Of a stretch of DNA of 10,806 bases, positions 6,593 through 10,806 are shown one piece after another. How positions within the stretch are numbered: position 1 is the first letter of the stretch; the number at the start of each line of letters is the position of its first letter. Source of the DNA: Verrucomicrobiota bacterium (GTDB lineage: Bacteria; Verrucomicrobiota; Verrucomicrobiia; Limisphaerales; UBA11320); the NCBI GenBank assembly GCA_016871475.1, contig VHDG01000057.1, positions 1 through 10,806 of the forward strand, written 5' to 3'. A program made the translations under genes and the position numbers. The notes below the pieces were generated by a model. That model did no database searches. It was given only the letters and a program-made list of their open reading frames with translations, and was not told the origin of the DNA.

Positions 6593-8092
6593 TCAGTAGA
6601 TCCTGAGATTGTCCACCATTACACAGCGTCTCACGCGAGTGAACGTGCGTGGGTTGGTGACGCCTTCACCCGTCGGGGTTGCGATGGAATAGCTGAGGTA
6701 TCCTTCGCCCCCCAAACCCAGCCCTGCCATGCAGGGGCCGTTCTTCACAAAGATTGTAGTATCGAGAGCCCGGGCCATGGCGGTCATGTGCTCAACATCG
6801 TGCGAATGGATGATCGCCGTGTGCTTGTAGCCATGCTCGGCCTTCTTGCAGGCAACGATGCCCTCTTCGACATTCTTTACGCGGACCACCGGAACGAACG
6901 GCATCATCTGTTCCTCGATCACGAAGGGATGGTTGGCATCGGTTTCCGCAAACAGCAGTTGAACGCCGGCCGGGGCGTTCACGCCGGCGTGTTTTGCCAG
7001 GATACTGGCATCGCGCCCGATCAAGTCCTTGTTCACCACGGGCTCCGCACAGCCACCGCCATGCCCTTCCTTGAAGGTGAAGGCAGCCTTGGTCAGTGCA
7101 TCCAGCTGCTGGCTGTTCAAACGCAATGCTCCGGCGGTGGACATCGCCGCCATGAAGGCATCGAAGACTTCCGCCACCACAAAAACCTCCTTCTCACCAA
7201 TGCAGAGCAGGTTGTTGTCATAGGCGGCCCCTTTGATGACGGACTCAGCCGCCCGTTTGAGGCATGACGTGCCATCCACGAGCACGGGTGGATTTCCGGG
7301 GCCGGCGCAGATGGCTCGTTTGCCGGTCTGCATGGCGGCCTTCACCACGCCCGGTCCGCCTGTCACGAGGAGAAGCCTGACATTCTCATTTGCGCAGAGA
7401 GCCTTAAACGAGTCGAAGGTGGGCGACTCGATGATGCAGGCGATGTTCTCGATTCCTGTCTCGCGATGGATGGCCTGGTTATAGGCGCGAACGGCCATCG
7501 CGGCACAGCGTGCCGCGCTGGGGTGGGCATTGAACACGACGGCATTCCCTGCAGCAGCGATGTTGACGATGTTGCCGCTCAGCGTGGGAATCGAATGTGT
7601 GGAGGGTGTGACTGCGCCGACCACACCGAACGGAGTGTATTCCTCGTGAGTAATGCCGTGATCACCGCTGAGGGCGTCTGGGCGCAACCACTCCACTCCG
7701 GGAACCAGCTTGATGATCTGGAGTTTCTCGATCTTGTGGTCGAGACGGCCGATCTTGGATTCCTCGAGCTCGATGCGACCCCACTCGGTGGCGTTGGCTT
7801 CCGCCATTCGCTTCACGATGTCGACGATCTTGCGACGGGTCTCCATCCCCTTCTTCTGGAGCTGGAGGAAAGCCTCATGCGCAGCCTGGCTTGCTTCCTG
7901 GGCATCTTGAAAAACTCCGAACTTGCCGCGCGCACCGGCCACGGCAGGAGCGCCGGCTTTTCCGCCGCATCCGCAATCGTCCGCCGTTTTCACCCCAGCC
8001 GCCGGAGTGGTGGGATGGGTTCCGCTGCGGTTGAGTCGTCCGAGGACTTCCGAGACCACGTCCCGGATCAATGCTTCGTTAATGGCAGACAT
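6593..8092 (-). CDS. pduP: CoA-acylating aldehyde dehydrogenase (PduP/EutE type), BMC lumen enzyme
   Basis: Oxidises an aldehyde to acyl-CoA with NAD+ and CoA; in this locus the substrate should be lactaldehyde, giving lactyl-CoA. It has 499 residues. Residues 1-20 (MSAINEALIRDVVSEVLGRL) form an amphipathic helix of the kind that targets PduP to the shell, followed by a linker (21-55) containing a C40-G-C42 motif. The ALDH fold follows, with PFGVVGAVTPSTHSIPT (154-170), TGGPGVVKAAMQTGKRA (244-260) and GPGNPPVLVD (264-273). The catalytic cysteine is C297 in YDNNLLCIGEKE, and the C-terminus TPTGEGVTNPRTFTRVRRCV matches PduP closely. It is flanked by BMC-P genes (30 bp and 19 bp gaps). The shell should contain the reactive aldehyde and a private NAD/CoA pool, as known for PduP systems. 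Confidence 0.95.
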   Translation of the reverse strand: MSAINEALIRDVVSEVLGRLNRSGTHPTTPAAGVKTADDCGCGGKAGAPAVAGARGKFGVFQDAQEASQAAHEAFLQLQKKGMETRRKIVDIVKRMAEANATEWGRIELEESKIGRLDHKIEKLQIIKLVPGVEWLRPDALSGDHGITHEEYTPFGVVGAVTPSTHSIPTLSGNIVNIAAAGNAVVFNAHPSAARCAAMAVRAYNQAIHRETGIENIACIIESPTFDSFKALCANENVRLLLVTGGPGVVKAAMQTGKRAICAGPGNPPVLVDGTSCLKRAAESVIKGAAYDNNLLCIGEKEVFVVAEVFDAFMAAMSTAGALRLNSQQLDALTKAAFTFKEGHGGGCAEPVVNKDLIGRDASILAKHAGVNAPAGVQLLFAETDANHPFVIEEQMMPFVPVVRVKNVEEGIVACKKAEHGYKHTAIIHSHDVEHMTAMARALDTTIFVKNGPCMAGLGLGGEGYLSYSIATPTGEGVTNPRTFTRVRRCVMVDNLRIY

Positions 8093-8122
8093 GGTTCAGC
8101 TTGGATTCTTGGAGTGAAGGGG

Positions 8123-8437
8123 CTATTGGGACCGGGCCGAGTAGATTTGCTGGCCGAGCACATCCACGGCATCAACAATACCGATGACCACCGCATCCAC
8201 GGGTGCCTCCTTGAGGCCGGGAGCGAGGCGTGCGCTGCTTCCCTGACAGAAGAGGACCATTTCACCAAGCCCGGCACCGACGCTGTCCACGGCGATGATG
8301 GTGTTAACTCCGGGGCGGAACCTGGTGGGATCCTTGTCGTCCACAAGCTGGGGGCGCAACACGAGCATCTTGCGACCGCTCATGTTGGGGTCCTTCTTCG
8401 TGGCGACTACGGATCCTTCAACGCGTGCTAGGAACAT
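8123..8437 (-). CDS. BMC-P pentameric vertex protein (EutN/CcmL family)
   Basis: A 104-residue vertex protein and the first BMC-P of the operon. It begins MFLARVEGSVVATKKDPNMSG and has the textbook core DSVGAGLGEMVLFCQGSSAR and last strand VDAVVIGIVDAVDV, making it the most canonical of the three BMC-P copies. The likely ribosome binding site GGAG lies 11 nt upstream of the ATG, at the foot of a strong stem-loop (8451-8493). This could lower its translation relative to the hexamer gene just upstream. Such a bias makes sense, because a shell needs only 12 pentamers against many hexamers. Confidence 0.96.
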   Translation of the reverse strand: MFLARVEGSVVATKKDPNMSGRKMLVLRPQLVDDKDPTRFRPGVNTIIAVDSVGAGLGEMVLFCQGSSARLAPGLKEAPVDAVVIGIVDAVDVLGQQIYSARSQ

Positions 8438-8450
8438 GGCATGTGGATCT

Positions 8451-8493
8451 CCGACAGTCCCAGGGATTGAATGAACCTGCCTGGGGATGTCGG
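8451..8493 (-). promoter_or_regulatory. Stem-loop between BMC-H and BMC-P genes, overlapping the BMC-P ribosome binding site
   Basis: On the minus strand CCGACA (8493-8488) pairs with TGTCGG (8456-8451), and inside it CCCAGG (8485-8480) pairs with CCTGGG (8464-8459). A 2x2 internal loop separates the two stems, and the apical loop is 15 nt. The structure starts 12 nt after the BMC-H stop codon. Its last two G residues are the first two of GGAG, the probable BMC-P Shine-Dalgarno sequence. There is no T-run, so it is not an intrinsic terminator. It may tune the hexamer-to-pentamer ratio or protect the BMC-H mRNA 3' end. Confidence 0.6.
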
Positions 8494-8505
8494 CGATGCT
8501 GGAGC

Positions 8506-8796
8506 TTACTTCGCAGGCTTGCGGGGAAGAACCTGTTCCACGTCGCTGTGAGGGCGTGCGATGACATGCACGCTCACCAGATCGCCCTTGATGGCCTTGA
8601 CAGCCTGGGCACCTGCGTCGGTGGCTGCTTTCACGGCGGCGACGTCGCCCACGACGACGGCTGTCACCAGCGCGTTGCCGACCTGGGTCACGGGTCCTGC
8701 CAGTTCAACATTCGCGGCTTTGAGCATCGCATCGGTGGCTTCCACCAATGCAACCAAACCGCGCGTTTCGATCATTCCAATTGCTTGTTGCGCCAT
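8506..8796 (-). CDS. BMC-H hexameric shell protein (PduA/CcmK family), pore motif VGNA
   Basis: A 96-residue facet protein (PF00936). It begins MAQQAIGMIETRGLVALVEATDAM, continues through GDVAAVKAATDAGAQAV and ends VHVIARPHSDVEQVLP, all standard for PduA-like hexamers. The start is ATG 8796, with GACAGG 8 nt upstream; an in-frame ATG at 8823 adds nine polar residues not seen in the family and is rejected. The pore-loop region reads VTQVGNAL, with one residue more than the other two copies and Asn-Ala in place of Ser-Gly, so its pore should differ in size or polarity. The first 20 bases of coding sequence nearly match those of the BMC-H at 10355, suggesting recent duplication or conversion. 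Confidence 0.96.
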   Translation of the reverse strand: MAQQAIGMIETRGLVALVEATDAMLKAANVELAGPVTQVGNALVTAVVVGDVAAVKAATDAGAQAVKAIKGDLVSVHVIARPHSDVEQVLPRKPAK

Positions 8797-8824
8797 ATGT
8801 TTAACCTGTCTGTTGTGATTCAAT

Positions 8825-8840
8825 CCCGGACCAGCCCGGG
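8825..8840 (-). promoter_or_regulatory. Short stem-loop between the kinase and BMC-H genes
   Basis: CCCGG and CCGGG can pair across a 6-nt loop (minus strand CCCGG-GCTGGT-CCGGG), followed by ATTGAATC. It sits 15 nt after the kinase stop codon and about 28 nt before the next BMC-H start. It is too short and lacks a T-run for a confident terminator. It may mark an mRNA processing or stability site separating the enzyme and shell cistrons. Confidence 0.35.
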
Positions 8841-8855
8841 CTAGCTGTAGAAATT

Positions 8856-10040
8856 CTATTGTCCCTCGAGCAGCCGTCGCACTTCCCTCGCCACCACCAA
8901 CTCCTCATTGGCGGGGATGACAAAAACCTTTGTTCGGCTGCCGGTTGATCCAATGGAGCCCTCGGTGCCTTTGACTGACTCATTGGCGGCTGGATCGAGC
9001 GCGATTCCGAGCTGGTCGAGCTGGTCGCAGATGAGTGCACGAAGTTCGGGCCGGTTCTCGCCAATGCCCGCAGTAAACACGAGTGCATCGACGCCGTTGA
9101 GCTGGGCGAGGTAGGCGCCGATCCAGTGCCGTGTGCTGTGGATAAAGACGTCCAAGGCCAGCTGTGCCCGGCTGTTGCCCTGCGCGGCGGCCGTCTGGAT
9201 GTCACGAATGTCGTTGGATACCCCGCTCAATCCCTTCAAGCCCGATTCCTTGCAAAGCTGACGTTCGACTTCATCCAGGCTTAAGCCGAGTGTTCGCATG
9301 ACCAGGGGCAGGGCGAAAGAGTCGAGGTCGCCGACGCGATTGTTATGAGGAAGCCCTGATTGCGGGCTCAGTCCCAGGCTGTTGCCGACTGCAATTCCGT
9401 TCCGGATGCCGGTGATGCTGGAAGACCCTCCGAGGTGGCAGGAGATGACGCGCAGGGGTGGGCCGGAGACCGGCGATGCTCCTGCGTCCACGTAGAGCTG
9501 TCGCGCGCGATGGGCGATGTCGTGGCGTCCGAGCAATTCGGCGGAGCGTTCGGCGACGAACTTGTGGCTTGCGCCGTGGAAGCCCCAGCGGCGCACGCCT
9601 GCCTCGCGCCAGGACTCGGGGACTGCGTATCGCGTGGAAGCCTCCGGAGCCCATTGATAGAAAGCGGTCTCGAAGAGGCCGATCAAGGGGGTGGCGGGCA
9701 TTCGTTTGGCGAACAGCCGGATCCCGGTGATGTAGGGCGGGTTGTGAGCGGGCGCGATGGGGTTGAAGGCCTCCATCGCCTGGAGGACAGGCTCAGAAAG
9801 CCGGACGCATCCCGCGACACCTTTGGCGACGACCGTTTTGAAGCCGACCGCTGCGAGGTCGGACTCCGAGCGAATCATCCCGGCTCCTTGCAGTTCGGCG
9901 AGGCAATTCTCGATGGCCTTGGGGTAGTCGGCCACGCGCTCGTAACCGCCCTTGTGCAGCATCCGCTCCTGCTTGCCGTCAAAATCGTAGAGCCGCCACT
10001 TGAGTGACGTGCTGCCGATGTTGGCGACCAGGATCTTCAT
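8856..10040 (-). CDS. ackA: Acetate/propionate-family kinase (AckA/PduW type), PVM-BMC subfamily
   Basis: Transfers phosphate from an acyl phosphate to ADP; here it should convert lactyl phosphate from PduL into lactate plus ATP. It has 394 residues, the usual AckA length. ASKHA-fold marks are VANIGSTSLKWRL (N7), AHNPPY (H99), RWGFHGASHKFVA, SCHLGGSSSI (H202), NNRVGDLD (R235), FTAGIGENRPELR and IPANEELVVARE (E380). Compared with Methanosarcina AckA, the active-site Arg91 position appears to be K68 (GFKTVV), Asp148 appears to be E124 (FETAFYQ), and the TPLEGLMMGTRSGD loop reads SPQSGLPHNNRVGD. These changes mark a distinct subfamily that I associate with PVM loci and may relate to a bulkier substrate. 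No encapsulation peptide is evident, so it may act outside the shell. It lies between two BMC-H genes. Confidence 0.93.
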   Translation of the reverse strand: MKILVANIGSTSLKWRLYDFDGKQERMLHKGGYERVADYPKAIENCLAELQGAGMIRSESDLAAVGFKTVVAKGVAGCVRLSEPVLQAMEAFNPIAPAHNPPYITGIRLFAKRMPATPLIGLFETAFYQWAPEASTRYAVPESWREAGVRRWGFHGASHKFVAERSAELLGRHDIAHRARQLYVDAGASPVSGPPLRVISCHLGGSSSITGIRNGIAVGNSLGLSPQSGLPHNNRVGDLDSFALPLVMRTLGLSLDEVERQLCKESGLKGLSGVSNDIRDIQTAAAQGNSRAQLALDVFIHSTRHWIGAYLAQLNGVDALVFTAGIGENRPELRALICDQLDQLGIALDPAANESVKGTEGSIGSTGSRTKVFVIPANEELVVAREVRRLLEGQ

Positions 10041-10076
10041 GGCTGTGGCCGGGCGTTGGGCGCGGAGGGTCAGCGG

Positions 10077-10355
10077 CTATTGGAGCCACTTGCCCAGCGT
10101 GCTCAGGCTTTCGTGGGGGCGTGGAATCACTTGAACGGTGATCACCTGACCGACCTGGGCGGCAGCTGCGGCGCCTGCATCCGTGGCGGCCTTCACGCTT
10201 GCGACATCCCCGCGGAAGAATGCGGTGACGTAGCCGCTGCCGACCTTCTCCCATCCGGTGAAGGACACGTTGGCGGACTTGAGTGCGGCATCTGCGGCTT
10301 CGAAAAGCGCGCAGAGCCCCTTGGTTTCAATCATTCCAATTGCTTGTTGGGCCAT
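10077..10355 (-). CDS. BMC-H hexameric shell protein (PduA/CcmK family), pore motif VGSG
   Basis: A 92-residue facet protein (PF00936). It starts MAQQAIGMIETKGLCALFEAADAAL, contains GDVASVKAATDAGAAAA and ends VQVIPRPHESLSTL. The pore loop WEKVGSG is the same as the PduA type (KVGSG), making this the most PduA-like copy and the best candidate for a general small-metabolite pore. An unusual aromatic pair (W35, and FF at 46-47) lies around the pore strand. It is followed after 36 bp by the kinase gene and preceded at 40 bp by another BMC-H. No clear Shine-Dalgarno sequence precedes the ATG. Confidence 0.96.
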   Translation of the reverse strand: MAQQAIGMIETKGLCALFEAADAALKSANVSFTGWEKVGSGYVTAFFRGDVASVKAATDAGAAAAAQVGQVITVQVIPRPHESLSTLGKWLQ

Positions 10356-10395
10356 AATCTTGAGGAGTGTAAATGGTTTTGCCTGGGTTCAGGAA

Positions 10396-10674
10396 TCATT
10401 TGGCGGCGCCGACGAAGACCTTGAGCAGATCCTCGTGGGGTCGCGCGATGACGTGCGCGCTGACCAGCTCTCCAACCTTGCTGGCGGCTTTGCTGCCGGC
10501 ATCCACAGCGGCCTTGACGCTTGCGACGTCGCCTTTGCAGATCACGGTGATCAGACCTCCGCCGATGGAGACTGTCTTGGCGAGGGTGACGTTGGCGGCT
10601 TTCACCATGGCGTCTGTGGCTTCCACACTGCCGGTGAAACCCTTGGTTTCAATCATTCCGATGGCTTCGCTCAT
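10396..10674 (-). CDS. BMC-H hexameric shell protein (PduA/CcmK family), pore motif IGGG
   Basis: A 92-residue facet protein (PF00936). It starts MSEAIGMIETKGFTGSVEATDAM, contains GDVASVKAAVDAGSKAA and ends AHVIARPHEDLLKVF. The pore loop reads VSIGGGL: Ser40 of PduA is replaced by Gly, which should give a wider or less polar opening. A cysteine (ICKGD, C46) lies on the strand after the pore. It follows the PduL gene by 56 bp, with a short stem-loop in the gap, and precedes the second BMC-H by 40 bp. Two adjacent but unequal hexamer genes suggest mixed facets. Confidence 0.96.
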   Translation of the reverse strand: MSEAIGMIETKGFTGSVEATDAMVKAANVTLAKTVSIGGGLITVICKGDVASVKAAVDAGSKAASKVGELVSAHVIARPHEDLLKVFVGAAK

Positions 10675-10706
10675 ATTGTTCTTTCAGTTGGGTCAGTTTC
10701 AAATCG

Positions 10707-10722
10707 CTGCCTTTCGGGGCAG
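10707..10722 (-). promoter_or_regulatory. Short stem-loop between pduL and the first BMC-H gene
   Basis: CTGCC and GGCAG pair across a 6-nt loop (minus strand CTGCC-CCGAAA-GGCAG), 8 nt after the pduL stop codon and 32 nt before the BMC-H start. There is no T-run after it. It resembles the small hairpins at other junctions of this operon and may affect mRNA processing or stability. Confidence 0.35.
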
Positions 10723-10730
10723 TCACAAAT

Positions 10731-10806
10731 TCACAGCACCAGTTCGCAAGGTGTCTCGGGAGACAGGTTGCAGGCATTTCCTTCATCGGTGTCGATGTGC
10801 ACCTCC
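10731..10806 (-). CDS. pduL: PduL-type phosphotransacylase, C-terminal end only (cut by window edge)
   Basis: The last 24 codons of a minus-strand gene reach a TGA at 10731-10733. They contain EVHIDTDEGNACNL, which matches the conserved C-terminus of PduL (H-x-D-T-D-E-x-N-A). PduL converts acyl-CoA to acyl phosphate and regenerates CoA inside the compartment, linking PduP to the kinase. The N-terminus, including any encapsulation peptide and the zinc-binding His residues, is outside the window. The gene order (PduL directly before two BMC-H genes and near the kinase) supports the call. The fragment is short, but the motif is distinctive. Confidence 0.85.
   Translation of the reverse strand, partial: EVHIDTDEGNACNLSPETPCELVL

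Noticed and set aside
6485..8431. Two long + strand open frames (6485-7267 and 7466-8431) opposite pduP and BMC-P
   Set aside because: They run across the boundaries of well-supported minus-strand genes and have no motifs; they are compositional shadows.
8797..8823. Nine-residue N-terminal extension of the BMC-H at 8796
   Set aside because: The family start MAQQAIGMIE is shared with the paralog at 10355, and GACAGG is well placed for ATG 8796.
10382..10393. Small CCTG/CAGG inverted repeat between the two BMC-H genes
   Set aside because: Only 4 bp of stem; expected by chance in GC-rich DNA.
1..10806. CRISPR arrays, tRNA or rRNA genes, insertion sequences, prophage genes
   Set aside because: I saw no spaced direct repeats, no cloverleaf or rRNA-like stretches, and no transposase or integrase motifs on either strand.

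Overview
The left third (about 1-3400) is ordinary chromosomal content on the + strand. The right two thirds (10806 down to 3606) is a single minus-strand operon encoding a bacterial microcompartment (BMC). The sequence is GC-rich, few genes have a strong Shine-Dalgarno sequence, and the BMC gene set matches the Planctomycetes-Verrucomicrobia (PVM) type. Together with the small wHTH regulator and membrane-protein pair, this points to a Verrucomicrobiota or Planctomycetota bacterium, with Verrucomicrobiota slightly favoured. I cannot place it more closely from the sequence alone.

Left region, + strand: the C-terminal end of a response-regulator receiver domain (1-227); a multi-pass membrane protein (296-910) overlapping by GTGA with a small winged-helix regulator (907-1221); a 208-bp gap; the isoprenoid enzyme IspH (1430-2296); a secreted coiled-coil protein with a C-terminal LysM domain (2335-2982); and a small PepSY-like membrane protein (3010-3384). 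The 3385-3605 gap separates this convergent set from the BMC operon. It holds two GC-rich inverted repeats just past the operon's last stop codon.

Right region, minus strand, in transcription order: C-terminus of a PduL-type phosphotransacylase (cut by the window edge), BMC-H (10674-10396), BMC-H (10355-10077), acetate/propionate-family kinase (10040-8856), BMC-H (8796-8506), BMC-P (8437-8123), PduP-type CoA-acylating aldehyde dehydrogenase (8092-6593), BMC-P (6573-6277), BMC-P (6280-5972), class II aldolase of the fuculose/rhamnulose-phosphate type (5944-4898), and a class I aldolase-like TIM-barrel protein (4880-3606).

The genes fit the known PVM pathway for L-fucose and L-rhamnose. The class II aldolase splits the deoxy-sugar phosphate into DHAP and lactaldehyde inside the shell. 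PduP makes lactyl-CoA, PduL makes lactyl phosphate, and the kinase recovers ATP. Hexamers (three BMC-H) form the shell facets and pentamers (three BMC-P) cap the vertices. The locus type is already described. The less expected parts are the class I aldolase-like protein with a C-terminal tail that looks like an encapsulation peptide, the three different BMC-H pore motifs, the targeting-like segments at both ends of the class II aldolase, and stem-loops placed at the junctions around BMC-H genes. One of these overlaps the likely ribosome binding site of a BMC-P gene. The operon promoter, any DeoR-type regulator and any lactaldehyde/lactate dehydrogenase would lie beyond the right edge.
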